DNA of 64,000 bases from Impatiens glandulifera (GCF_907164915.1 NC_061864.1:17520484-17584483), one strand, 5' to 3'; shown: positions 33,146-44,594, numbered from the stretch's first letter. Notes: generated by a model not told the origin, from the sequence alone. Program-made: numbers and translations.

Positions 33146-34182
33146 GGGGCGGGTATATATATATATAGTATCTGTTGTCATCCTAATAAGATTACATCAA
33201 ATTAACTAGTTAAGTCAGACAAACTTAAATGTGTTATTTTGAAATATTGATTTGCCATAAAAACGTCAACAATATCAATATTGACTGAACCATGACTTAG
33301 AAAGTTGACCAAAAAGAAAACCTGAAATAATTAATTATAAACGACAACCTTACATATTAAATCATAAAGTGTAAAGAACTAAAATTACTATATATAAATT
33401 TGAGGTAAAAATAAAAATGTTAGAATAGTAAGCCAATACTAAAGTTTTTAACTCACGGTTACATTTAAATTTAAAATTTCAGTTTGAAACTAAAATTTTA
33501 AATATATTTTTTACATGATGACACCATATATTGGTTAAAATTTTAAATGTATTAAAATCATCTAAATAGATCCCAAATTAAATTTCATCATATTATTAAC
33601 TAAATTGCCTAAATTCCACAGTAACATAATATGACAATTCACACCACTAAATGATGGATGAGATTGGGACAATACAATACAACACAAGACATTGTAGTTA
33701 ATTAAATTTATCCTATGTGTTTTCTTTATTGTTTCTATTTTTGGTTCTTTATGTTTATGCTTATTTGTTACTTAAAAAATATATATTTATTTTATTTAAA
33801 ATCAAACATGTTTCTTAGAAAAACTTAATCAAAAAAATAAATATAAAAAATTATTAAAAAATCACTTCTTTTCATGATCAACTTACTTATTATAATTTAA
33901 TCATATCCTCGTATCAAACTAAAATAAAATTATTTTTTCTTTTTTACTTTAATAATTTTCAAAAGTGAGGGTATGGATTTGATCACTTTATATATAATAT
34001 ATCAAACTAAATAATATTGTAAATAACAAACAAATTAAGATTGTACATACAAATTAAATAATATATATAATAATGCTAGCTTTACATGACAAATAAAATA
34101 ACATTTAAATTAATAAATGAATTATATAATAGTGGTTTAAGGTTAATATATATTAATAGTTATATATAGCTTACTCCTGACC

Positions 34183-35048
34183 TCAAACTTTTTTTTCTTC
34201 TTCAACTTCATGCAGGTTTCTCATCACAGCTTCTGTTGCCTTTGATAATAACTCTGACCAATCTCTGCATCATATATATATATAATATGTTATATAATTA
34301 GATGAATAATATTATATAATATAGAAACATACAAACATATATATTTATATATTACCCTTTAGTTGAATCAAATGTTAAACCAACAGTTGATCGAGCTTCT
34401 TCAAGAGCCCATCTGAATCTGTGAAGCTCATTTGGATCATACTTTTTGATGTTGGTAACCTTAAGTCCAGAAGGTTGAATGTTCCAAAATATTGGAACCA
34501 ACCTCTTTTTACTCTCCATTATATATAAGAGCCAATTCGTGGAGACAATAATACGATTTGCAATAGTTTGGAGAAAACACCGCCACCACAACTTTACAGT
34601 TTCTTATCGCCCCGTCTATCTCCGACAACATCTTATCCCCGGGATCCATGCTTTTTTTGTCCAAAAACGGGTGGAGACCTATCATCTTCGAAAGACGCTC
34701 ATACAACAAACCCGAAATGTTCCCTTTTATTATATATATTAAGGGAAGAATAACTATTAGTATTGCTCAACATGTCAAATATTTTGTTTAATTAAATTAC
34801 AAACTTAATGAAAATATGTTAAATTTATGACAATATATATAATAATAATGGTGTTTTATATAATTCATTAGAAACTGCACCACGGAAAACATTTTTCTAA
34901 TGAATATATACGTACCTTTTGTATCTTCCCCACGGTGGTTGATGAAAATGTCGCACGCCCAATCTGAAGGCTTTGCGACGCCAAGATTGCGAAGAATCTG
35001 GACAGAGGAGTTGCTGGCCACAGCGGCTAGTGATGTGCGTACTTGCAT
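34183..35048 (-). pseudogene. TIR-only gene, left copy, broken by a 4-bp insertion
   Basis: Three exons on the minus strand: 34916-35048, 34356-34723, 34183-34264, with the same splice sites as the intact copy at 50593-51537. The TIR domain reads DIFINHRGEDTKG, then LLYERLSKMIGLHPFLDKKS, VVVAVFSPNYCKSYYCLHELALI. Directly after ELALI the DNA has TATATAATGGAG where the intact copy has AATGGAG: four extra bases (TATA) shift the frame and TAA follows within a few codons. The rest (KRLVPIFWNIQPS...RSTVGLTFDS, DWSELLSKATEAVM) persists out of frame. A product would lack the C-terminal third of the TIR fold. Exon 1 starts at the second Met of the intact copy. Confidence 0.88.
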
Positions 35049-35671
35049 GGCGGTGGCTCGTGCTTATAAATTAATTAAGTTTGAAAAAGCTATAAATTAA
35101 TGAAGAAAAAAGGTAAATGGGTTGGTGGATTATGTATGACTGTGATCAATGTTGAAATTTATAAGGTCACTAGTATAATAAATAATGGTACAAATGTCAT
35201 ATTTAATATAAGCCAAAAAAATGTGATCTAATGTGAAATTAAGTTTATGGTTTATAGTTGTATTTGTCATGAATATAAAGTGAGAATACCTAAATGGGAT
35301 TTCTAATTTTATGAAGGGACTAAATTAGAAATTACCTAACTATAATAACTAACTTAATGTTGGTTATATGTAACGGTAATGGTCCCCATTTGAAGGAAGG
35401 TCAATTCTTCTTTGCGTCCCCATCAACAGAGAGAGAAAATTATTGACTTACTCATCAAATGAAAGAATCATTCCACATAAAAAAAGTCTAAAGATAGAGA
35501 GATTAAAGACTTTTTTCTATTACAAGGAAAGAGAAGATTCATGCGATTAATTAAGGTACACTTCCGCCGCCGCATTTAGATTTTAATTTTTCACACATTA
35601 AATTAGAATCTAATTAAGATAATTCTAACCCTCAGACATTTATTTATAGAACTAACTATAGAAATGAACTG

Positions 35672-37131
35672 GTATTGAATTAAGGAAATTAGGTCAAATT
35701 TAAGAGCAGTTGGGCGTTTTTGGAATGAAATTTTGAATGTTTCCAAGAAACTGTTTTGGAATTTTGCTGATGAGTAAAAGTTTTGACTATTTGATGTATA
35801 ATAATGATTATTTTATTTTAAATGTAAATTTCTTGATGTGATGCTGATTATGTTTAAACTATTTAAATGAGGGCTAGTTTGATTGATTATCTTATTTGAT
35901 CTAGATTCAATTTAATTAGTTTATTTGATTTGTTCTAAGTGAGAATGCTTTCTATAGATTTAATTTAATTTATTCAGTTAGAAAATGTAAAAAAAAATTA
36001 CGCTTAATCGTAAAATATATTTAATACATAAACACTGAAACAATTAATCAAAAGCAATCATGATGTTGCTACTAATTAATATTGACCGCATGCTTCCAAT
36101 TATCACATTGAAAAAAGTAGATTCGAAATTCCACCAGACTTAAAGTTGATGGAATCAATCTAAGGCCAATTAATTGATTAATAAAATAATTAAGACTACG
36201 GTCCCAAATCCCAACTAATCAAGGCTCCCTAAAACCAACACCATGCCCCTACTTACTTAGAGTAGCGCACAAGACCTCTGGCCTCTTATTTTGTGAAATC
36301 AATATTCCACATCAGCAGAAAGCAGGCACACATTGTAATTGGTCAAAACACTTCAATGCTTCCGCCCGCCATCTTATCTAAATAATATATAATTAATAAA
36401 AAATATATTAATTTATTTAAAAAATATATTTATTAATTAAATATATAAGTAATATTCCTGTATTATATATATTATAGGAGAATTTAAAATTTCACCTTTA
36501 AAACATATTAATATAATTAATAGAAAATATAAAATATTTTTATAATTTAAAATATATTATAATATTAAAAAAAATTACAAATAAATTTGAGTATATTGTA
36601 GGAAAAGTTGAGAATATATAATTAATATTTTTATATTATAATAAAATATTATAATATTTTTATAATTAAATATATAATTAATATTATTATAATTTAATAT
36701 ATAATTAATATTACTATCTTATAGTAAAACTTTAAAATATATATTTATTTAATCTTATTATAATGTTACTTAAAAATAGTAGAAAAAAATATTATAATTA
36801 AATATATAACTAATATTCTTATATTATATAATATATTATATTATATAATGATGAAAAAGTCAGGAGGACATGACTGGCATAGAGGGCACTGCCCTCTTTT
36901 TGCTTTTATCTACAATGCAAAAAATGAAAAAAATCAATGACCTGCCATTTTCTACGTTGTCCCATGCGGGCACAGATCATGCGCTGAAGATGCTCTTAAA
37001 CCCAACCCCATAATACAATTATTTATTAAGATGCTTTATTTTGTGCAACAGTAAAAATACATTTTGCACAATATTTATATAACAAAGTTTTAACCTAAAT
37101 TAATTTGTATATGAAAATGTTGACCTTCTTA
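35672..37131. other. Intergenic, strongly AT-rich
   Basis: No gene seen. 36380-36850 is almost pure A/T with repeated AATTAATATT motifs. 36850-37010 is more mixed (GGGCACTGCCCTC palindrome near 36884) and may be part of a MITE, but the ends are not clear. Confidence 0.45.
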
Positions 37132-37612
37132 TACCACTAGTAAAAAAAAGGGTCTTTATCGACGGGTTTTCCCGAAGGTTTTGTAAACCTCTCCTAAATA
37201 CTCCCGAGAGGAACAAATCTTTCGGGATTAAAAATAGATTCCGAGTGGGGTATAAACCCTTCGGGTTTATTCATTATTACCGAAAGTTCTACAAAGAACT
37301 TTCGGTTTTTACCTTCCCAAAAAACCCAAAAAAATTCTAAGTGTTGGGTGTGGGTTATTTGCGAAGGTTTTAGGAAAAACCTTCGGTTTTGAAATCCCTT
37401 GGTTTTTGAATTGCGAAGGTTTGTCAAAGAACCTTCGGTTTTGCCTTTTTTGAAAATTTCATTTCCGCAAGTTTTACAAAGAACCTTCGGTTTTGCTCAT
37501 TAAAAAAAATTCAAATTTTTGAAATTGGTTTTTCCGAAGGTTTTTTAATAAACCCTCAGTTTTGACTAATATCAAAACCGAAAGTTTTATGAAAACCTTC
37601 GGCCTCAACCTC

Positions 37613-37620
37613 TATAAATA
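37613..37620 (+). promoter_or_regulatory. TATA box of the small CACTA gene
   Basis: TATAAATA, followed by a CT-rich, GCCGCC-rich leader (37630-37724), a donor CAG/GTAATT at 37725 and an acceptor TTTAG just before the ATG at 37896. The same layout recurs in element B (TATAAATA at 58907-58914). Confidence 0.6.
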
Positions 37621-37895
37621 CAAACCCTAACCCTTCTCTTTTTCATTCCGCTTCTCTCCTTTCTCTCTCTTCCGCCTCCGCCGCCGCCTGCCTCCTCCAA
37701 GCCGCGGGTTCTTCTCCTTTCTTCAGGTAATTAATTATTTTTTTGATTTGGTTTTTTTTGTTTTGTTTATTGTAAAATTTAGATTTCTTAAGTTTATATA
37801 TATATTATAGATCTAGATTTATGTTAGTTTACGTTCTTTTTTGTTTGATTAATATATATATATATATATACATATATCTGAAATGCATTTAGGAT

Positions 37896-38192
37896 ATGGG
37901 TGATGATTCGACATGGAAGAGACTTCGGCGTACACCGGAGAAACTGCATCCGTGTTACCAGAATCTGATAACACAATCAGAAATTGCGGCACGTGAGGAA
38001 GAGGTCAGAAAGATGACGCTGGAAATGGAACAAATCCGATTAAGGGATGCCGAAAGAGGTCGTTTGCTCAGTGAAATCAAAGCGGACCGGGCCGAAATGT
38101 CTCAGAGATTAGAGAATCTCGAACAGGAACTTTTCTTGTTGAGGAGTCGACTAAATCAACCACCCCCTCCTTCCACCCCATCTAATAATTAA
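37896..38192 (+). CDS. Small TnpA-like coiled-coil ORF of CACTA A
   Basis: 98 residues. The start MGDDSTWKRLRRTPEKLHPC YQNLITQSE parallels the N-terminus of the larger protein at 42848 (TAWKSMRKTPKKLDKSYQNL LAQSE). The end, a charged coiled coil (MEQIRLRDAERGRLLSEIKA...RLENLEQEL) closing with a Pro-rich tail (PPPPSTP), parallels its C-terminus. The central Transposase_24-type domain is missing. It looks like a paralogue made of head and tail only, able at most to dimerise through the coiled coil. The CACTA B copy has a stop at codon 22. Function unknown; it might interfere with the full TnpA-like protein. Confidence 0.6.
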   Translation: MGDDSTWKRLRRTPEKLHPCYQNLITQSEIAAREEEVRKMTLEMEQIRLRDAERGRLLSEIKADRAEMSQRLENLEQELFLLRSRLNQPPPPSTPSNN

Positions 38193-38429
38193 TTTCTAAA
38201 TTTATTATGGATTTATTATGGGTTTATGACAATTAATATTTAATTTTATGCGTTATGTTTTAATATTTATGAATTATTGTTATTATGTTTTTTTGGTTTG
38301 GTTTAATTAATATGTTTTAAATAATTATGTTTTGTTGACTTTTCACCTTTTTTTAAAAAAAAACCGCATCGCCAAAACCGAGGGTTTATTTGGAAACCTT
38401 CGGTTTTGACGAAATTTTTTTTAAAATAT

Positions 38430-39475
38430 TGAGGTAAAAACCGAAGGTTTTCAAATAAACCTTCGGTTTTGACCTTACATTAAAAAAATCAGATTTTTTT
38501 CTAAGTATGGGGAAGGGTAAAAACCGAAGGTTTTCAAATAAACCTTCGGTTTTGACCTTACATTAAAAAAATCGGATTTTTTTCTAAGTATGGGGAAGGG
38601 TAAAAACCGAAGGTTTTCAAATAAACCTTCGGTTTTGACCTTACATTAAAAAAATCGGATTTTTTTCTAAGTATGGGGAAGGGTAAAAACCGAAGGTTTT
38701 CAAATAAACCTTCGGTTTTGACCTTACATTAAAAAAATCAGATTTTTTTCTAAGTATGGGGAAGGGTAAAAACCGAAGGTTTTCAAATAAACCTTCGGTT
38801 TTGACCTTACATTAAAAAAATCAGATTTTTTTCTAAGAATGGGGAAGGGTAAAAACCGAAGGTTTTCAAATAAACCTTCGGTTTTGACCTTACATTAAAA
38901 AAATCGGATTTTTTTCTAAGTATGGGGAAGGGTAAAAACCGAAGGTTTTCAAATAAACCTTCGGTTTTGACCTTACATAAAAAAAATCGGATTTTTTTTT
39001 AAGTATGGGGAAGGGTAAAAACCGAAGGTTTTCAAATAAACCTTCGGTTTTGACCTTACATTAAAAAAATCGGATTTTTTTCTAAGTATGGGGAAGGGTA
39101 AAAACCGAAGGTTTTCAAATAAACCTTCGGTTTTGACCTTACATTAAAAAAATCGGATTTTTTTCTAAGTATGGGGAAGGGTAAAAACCGAAGGTTTTCA
39201 AATAAACCTTCGGTTTTGACCTTACATTAAAAAAATCGGATTTTTTTCTAAGTATGGGGAAGGGTAAAAACCGAAGGTTTTCAAATAAACCTTCGGTTTT
39301 GACCTTACATTAAAAAAATCAGATTTTTTTCTAAGTATGGGGAAGGGTAAAAACCGAAGGTTTTCAAATAAACCTTCGGTTTTGACCTTACATTAAAAAA
39401 ATCGGATTTTTTTCTAAGTATGGGGAAGGGTAAAAACCGAAGGTTTTCAAATAAACCTTCGGTTTTAACAATTTC
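38430..39475. repeat. 83-bp tandem array with hairpin motif, CACTA A (about 12 units)
   Basis: Units repeat every 83 bp (for example 38518, 38601, 38684). Each contains the inverted pair AAAACCGAAGGTTT / AAACCTTCGGTTTT with a 6-base spacer, then CTTACATTAAAAAAATC, a T-run and AAGTATGGGGAAGGGT. Units within this element are nearly identical and share TTTTGACCTTACAT. The CCGAAGG motifs match those at the element's 5' end, so the array looks like an amplified block of subterminal binding sites. Confidence 0.92.
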
Positions 39476-39479
39476 CCAA

Positions 39480-40760
39480 AAACTTCTGATCAAGGTCAAG
39501 ACCGAGAGATATATATAAAACCTTCGCAAATACACATCAAAACCGAAAGTTTATTTTATAACTTTCGGTTTTAACACTACCTAGTTTGTTCAATTATTTT
39601 GTTTTTAACCCACTAATCTTAACTTCTAACTAATATAATCATTTTCGTGTTCTATTTTAAAAATTAATATTGTGTTTCATGTTCAAATATTTATGATTGT
39701 GTTTGATTATTATAGAGAAGTCTATATGAATGTTCATGCATGTTTGATTATCTTATGAATGTAGGTAATGTTTGATCATATGGATTGTGCAATATTTTAA
39801 AGACATCAAATGTGGTAAATTAATATTGTTATAGGTCATTAGAAGGTGAAAAACCAAAGAATTTAACAATTTTTCAAGTGCTAATTCCGAAAGTTAATTA
39901 CATAACTTTCGGAAATAACCATCAAAACCGAAAGTTTTCTATAAACTTTCGGATTTTACATTTCTTAAGAACGAGGGTTTTATATAAACCCTTCGGTTTT
40001 GATGGATATTTCCGAAAGTTAATTATATAACTTTCGGAATTAGCACTTGAAAAATTGTTAAATTCTTTGGTTTTCTACCTTCCAATCTAGACTCCTAAGT
40101 AATATAATCAAGTGTGTGTTTTTATTTTAAAAATTTAGATTGTCTTTAATGTTAAAATGTTTATGAATGTGTTTGATTATATATAGAAGTGTATATGAAT
40201 GTTTATGTTTGATTATCCTATGTATTTGTGTAATGTTTGATAATATGAATTGGGAAATGTTTTAAGGATATCAAATGTGTTAAATCAATGTTGTTCAACG
40301 TTATTAGAAAGTGAGAAACCAAATAATTTAATAATTTGTGATGTTGTAAAACCGAAAGTTAAATATATAACTTTCGGAAATATGCCTAAAAAACGACAGA
40401 TTTACCAAAGCCTCTCGGTTTTTATAAATTATAAAAATATAAAAACCGAGAGTTTAATATACAACTCTCGGTTTTGGGCAATTAAATTTAATTTTAAAAA
40501 ATATAAAAAAAACCGAGAGTTTAATATACAACTCTCGGTTTTGGGCATTTAAATTTAATTGTAAAAAATATAAAAAATAAAAACCGAGAGTTTAATATGA
40601 TTAACTCTCGGAAATTAATCAAATGATCAAAACCGAGAGGTAATAATATATCTCTCGGAAATTAATCAAAAGATCAAAACCGAGAGGTAATCATATAACT
40701 CTCGGAAATTAATAGTCAAAAACCGAGAGTTATATGATTAACTCTCGGAAATGACCTTTA
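39480..40760. repeat. Inverted CCGAAAG / CCGAGAG motif zone, CACTA A
   Basis: Many short palindromic pairs. First the type CCGAAAGTT...AACTTTCGG (about 39540-40380), then CCGAGAGTT...AACTCTCGG (about 40405-40750). Each arm is 9-14 bp with a spacer of a few bases. Non-coding. In En/Spm, TnpA binds repeated short subterminal motifs; these are the likely equivalents. Confidence 0.75.
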
Positions 40761-40784
40761 AAAAAACCATAACCCCGCTTTTTT

Positions 40785-41801
40785 TCCTTTCTTTCTTTTT
40801 CCCCCTTTTTTTTTCTCCCCGATTTCTCTCTCCCGTTCGCTCTTCTTCCGCGCCGCCTCTGCTCAGCCGCGTCCTCCAGCCTTCAATCGAAGACGAAGCA
40901 GCGCAGCTCTCATCCCATTGACGCCGCCGCAGGTTGAAGATCCCTTTCCGCCGCCAAGTCGCTGCCTCCGCTCGGATCGAAGACGCTGTTCGCTGCCCAC
41001 GCTTGGATCGACGACGCCGGTGATTGAAGACTGCCCCCGTCGATTGAAGACAGTCGCCGCCTGCTGCCGCCGCCTGCTGCCGCCCTACAAAAGGTTAGTT
41101 TAATTTTTAGGTTTAAGTTATATTTGCTTAATTTTAGGTTAAATTTGATTCATTTGAGGTTATATTAGGTTGATTTTGGTTAGTTTAGGTTATATTAGTT
41201 TGATTTTAGTTAGAAATTATGTTGATTTTGTTTGATTTTGTAGTTTGATTTTAGTTTGATATTGGTTGATTTTGTTTGATATTAGGTTATTTGTTTGATA
41301 TATTTATGATTGGGATTAGTTTAGGTTTTTTAATTTGATATATGTATGATTGGGATTTAGTTTTTGGATTGTTGAATTTTGTTTTTGGATTAATTATATT
41401 GAATTGGTTGTTGGATATGGTTTTAGGTAATATTGAGTTTGGTTGTATGATTTTGTTAGATAATGTTAGATTAGGTTGAAAGTATGTTTGATTTTGGTTA
41501 GTTTAGGTTTTGGATTGACTATTTTCTTGGATTGATTTTATATATGTTATGTTGAATGTTTGTTGGTTTGATTGTTGTTTAATTGATGTTTGATTTAGGT
41601 TAGATATGATTGAAGTTTAGGTTAGAATTTTAGGTTAAAATTTTGGTCAGATTAAAGTTTGATTGGAGTTTGATTTGGTTAGATTTATTGGTTTGAATAT
41701 TTGGTTATATTAATGTTGGTTATTGTTGAAATTTCAGCCGCACGCTGCCCGCCCGTCGATCTACATCCGCTGCTCTTCTTCGTCGCTCTGTTTGTGCAAG
41801 G
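40785..41801 (+). other. GC-rich leader exons and intron of the CACTA A gene block
   Basis: A GC-rich exon-like block (about 40800-41092, rich in GCCGCC and ATCGAAGAC phrases) ends in AAAAG/GTTAGT. A long T- and GATT-rich intron follows. A second short block (about 41741-41801) lies between TTTCAG and CAAG/GTTAGT. This looks like a spliced 5' leader. Element B has the same arrangement (62495-62785 and 63543-63627). No protein is recognised; an open frame of 61 codons at 40918 is probably chance. Confidence 0.5.
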
Positions 41802-42314
41802 TTAGTTCTTGTTGGTTTATTATATGGTTAGGTTAGTTTCATGTTAGATTTATGTTAGATTTTCATGTTAGATTTAAGTCGAGATTTATGTTTGATTTGA
41901 AGTATGTTAGATTAGGTAATATGTTTGATTTATGTTAGATTTTCATGTTAGATTTATGTTAGATTTTCATGTTAGATTTAAGTCGAGATTTATGTTTGAT
42001 TTGAAGTATGTTAGACTAGGTAATATGTTTGATTTATGTTAGATTAGGTTAGATGAGGTTTGAAATGTGTATCAAATTAACGTGTTAAATTATAATTTAT
42101 TGTTTTGAAATGTGTATGAATGAAATAATGTTAGAATATATGTATGTTAGATTTAAGTTAGATTTATGTTATTTTTATTATTGTTGGTTTATGTGGAATT
42201 TTGGTTTGATAATGAAAGATAAGTTAGAAATTATGTTAACATTATGTAAGCCTAATTAATTTAGACAAATATAAGTAATTAATAATGCGGGTTGTTTTCC
42301 ATTTTATTAGAAAT
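41802..42314 (+). other. Second leader intron of CACTA A, with internal repeats
   Basis: A T-rich stretch with repeated phrases such as ATTTATGTTAGATTTTCATG, occurring several times between 41840 and 42030. It ends in TTTATTAG just before the ATG at 42315. Confidence 0.5.
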
Positions 42315-42737
42315 ATGGAAGTACCCGATAAAAGCTGGATGACCTTACGTCGAGATCATCCAGATTACGAGGAAGGTGTTGACAAATTCCTCGAGTATGC
42401 TGTTAGGAATACATCCCGACAAACCGTGAAATGTCCATGCGTGAAATGCTTGAACACGCCGTTTATGGAAATAGACGAAGTGAAGACTCACCTCATCGTT
42501 TATGGAATAAATATTCATTATGAGTATTGGTATTTTCATGGAGAAAAGAGACGTACTACTCAAGTGGTTAAATATGGCTTCGTAAGTGTAAATGTAAACC
42601 GAATTTTGAAAACCCAAAGTCAAGACCCGTATATATTGGCGAGTCAAGCAAAACAAGTATTCTACGCCCCTGATATGTCAGCCCGACCCGGTTGGAAGAT
42701 TGTGACAAAAATAAAACCGCGGTTTACAAACATATAG
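42315..42737 (+). CDS. TNP2-derived ORF: Transpos_assoc joined to DUF4216, no core
   Basis: 141 residues from the ATG at 42315 (an earlier in-frame ATG exists at 42285, before the likely splice acceptor). Residues 1-80 (MEVPDKSWMTLRRDHPDYEE GVDKFLEYA...VKCPCVKCLN...VKTHLI.YGI...Y.YW.FHGE) match the transposase-associated zinc-binding domain at the start of CACTA TNP2 proteins. Residues about 92-140 (YGFVSVNVNRIL...DPYILASQAKQVFYAPDMS...GWKIVTKIKPRF) match the DUF4216 domain found near the TNP2 C-terminus. The catalytic Transposase_21 region, several hundred residues, is absent and the two parts are joined in frame. It cannot cut DNA but may still bind DNA or partners. It lies 110 bp before the TnpA-like gene in the same direction. 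Confidence 0.75.
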   Translation: MEVPDKSWMTLRRDHPDYEEGVDKFLEYAVRNTSRQTVKCPCVKCLNTPFMEIDEVKTHLIVYGINIHYEYWYFHGEKRRTTQVVKYGFVSVNVNRILKTQSQDPYILASQAKQVFYAPDMSARPGWKIVTKIKPRFTNI

Positions 42738-42847
42738 TTCGGATTAATTAATTAGGTAGATTTAATTATGTTTTTAACTTTATATTCATTTTTATTACTA
42801 CTTTATTTCAATTATTCACTCATTTTTATTAATGGTGTGAATTAAGA

Positions 42848-44594
42848 ATGTCTGAAGCTCCTAAAACAGCTTGGAAGAGTATGAGGAAGACACCCAAGAA
42901 ATTGGATAAGAGTTACCAAAACCTACTTGCCCAATCCGAGTCGTTAAAGCAACCAGGATCGTCTTCGAGAGACCAACCACCGATTCCTGTGGTCCCGATA
43001 GCTACTGCGCCTCCCCGAACATACGAGACTAAAGACGATGATGACCTCGCAGAGTTTATAGAGAGCACATTCGCTGATAACCTGCCTAGTGATGAGGCTG
43101 AAGACGAGGGTCTTGAGGAGCCTATCGAGGAGCAGGATGACGAGGAGGAGCACGGGACCACTCCCGACCCATCATCGACAGGTATTTCGTTTACAAATTA
43201 GTTAGTGTTTCAATTGATTGACATATTTAATTAAGATTTTGATAATTTTGAAGAATCTTCTGCCCGCAAGAGACGGGGGAAGAACAAGAATATTGCGCTG
43301 TCTAAGAGGCTAGCGGGGACGAGGATCCCTCTAACGTTTAGAGAGAAGGATGGGAGGCCAGGCGGTACAGACGTGGGAAGGACACGGTGGTCTAGACATG
43401 TGGGGTCGGTTATCCGGAGCCCCGCAGCCGTCTCACACCGTCTTCTCAAGTGGAAGGCTTTAAGTGCAGACCAATTGGATTCACTGTGGACTGCTATCAA
43501 GGTTAATAATTATTACTTGATTATACATTACGTCATTAAATAATTATTTTTCACATTTGGATGTTATTTTTTCAGGATCCGTTCGAAGCGACTAATGGTG
43601 ACATTGAGTCTTTTCGAACGACGGGGTTGGGACACGCCAATCAGATATGGGATAGATGGCGGTCGGATTTGAACAAGAATTATATCCGCGTCCACAAAGG
43701 AGACGAGGCGGCGGTACTGGCTAATCCTCCACCGGACTACGATCGAGATGATTGGGAGTTTGTGTGTCGCAACCATTTCTTCACAGAAACGTTTAAGGTA
43801 CGGTTTCATAATTCAAATAAGAGTTCATATTAATTAATCTAACTTCATTTGTTATTTCAAATACAGAGACACAGTACTACAAATATGAAGAATCGGAAGA
43901 ATCTGAAATTCCCGCATCGAACGGGAAGTAGACCGTTTGCACAAATTGAAGACGAGTTGGTAAGTACATTATTTGTAATAACTTAATATAAAGATTGTTA
44001 TTAATTATATAAATCATTTATTTCAACAGGCGATTGAAATGGGACGGCCACCGTCTGTAATTGAAGTATTCAAGAGGACCCGTACACCAAAACCGACACA
44101 AGAAAACCCAACACCCGTCCCGGACGAACACGTGCAAGAGAAAATTGTAAGTGAATTGAATATGCCTAGTTTTTTTATTATAGAAATGATATTTTATTTG
44201 AATTGTGCAGGCTGAGATGGAAGAGGTTGTTAGTAACGAACCGGGAATATCTGATTTTGAATTGACGGAGAGGGTGTTCGGACAACAAAAACACGGGGTC
44301 GTCTTCGGAATGGGATCAGGCGTCCGGCCCACACACTTTCGTGAGGATCGTCGTAGTGGAAACAGTTCACAGCGAAACAATGAGCGATTGTTAGAAGAGA
44401 ATCAAATGATGAAGCTCAAGCTGGAGGAACTGGAGAAGAGGGATGAAGAAAGAAGGCGCAGAATGGATGAAATGAAAGCGGAAAATGAAGAAATTGTGGA
44501 AAGAATGGAGAGGGAGAAGTCAGAGATGAACGCAAGAATGGAGAGAATAGAATTGTATATGAGGCAAGGACCACCTCCTCCCCCTACAAGCTAA
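42848..44594 (+). CDS. TnpA-like protein (Transposase_24, Ptta/En/Spm)
   Basis: Six exons with good GT-AG borders and matching phases: 42848-43181, 43254-43501, 43576-43797, 43867-43959, 44030-44146, 44211-44594; 465 residues, no stop. The basic head (TAWKSMRKTPKKLDKSYQNL) is followed by an acidic stretch and the conserved block RKRRGKNKNIALSKRLAGTR IPLTF...GRPGG, WSRHVGSVIRS, W.ALSADQLDSLW, the usual start of plant Ptta/En/Spm proteins. Next are W.FVC.HFFTETFK, KN..NLKFPHRTGSRPFAQI, a GR.PSVIEVFKRT segment, and a long C-terminal coiled coil (ELEKRDEERRRRMDEMKAEN...) with a PPPPPT tail. In En/Spm, TnpA binds subterminal repeats and helps bring the ends together. Confidence 0.82.

Larger units (their letters stand above)
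29410..35671. repeat. Segmental duplication, left copy (with TIR pseudogene)
   Basis: It aligns by eye, in the same orientation, with 48131-51618. Shared landmarks are AACATTAATATC.TTGCAGAT, ATTGTCATGCGGCTCTAATT, GGTTTGTCCATTA.GTTGCGG, AATATTGATTTG...ATATCAATATTGACT, the three TIR-gene exons, and TTTATTTATAGAACTA.CTA at the far end. Compared with the right copy it has extra blocks at about 31140-31690, 32106-33145 (hAT) and 35107-35625. Confidence 0.85.

Noticed and set aside
38430..39475. Regular direct repeats resembling a CRISPR array
   Set aside because: The full 83-bp unit repeats with no unique spacers, there are no cas genes, and the setting is a plant CACTA transposon.
40918..41103. 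61-codon Pro/Arg-rich frame in the CACTA A leader
   Set aside because: GC-rich leader sequence whose counterpart in element B does not keep the same peptide; likely chance.
42345..44380. Minus-strand open frames across the CACTA gene block
   Set aside because: They are shadows of the plus-strand TNP2-derived and TnpA-like exons, which have splice signals and family motifs.
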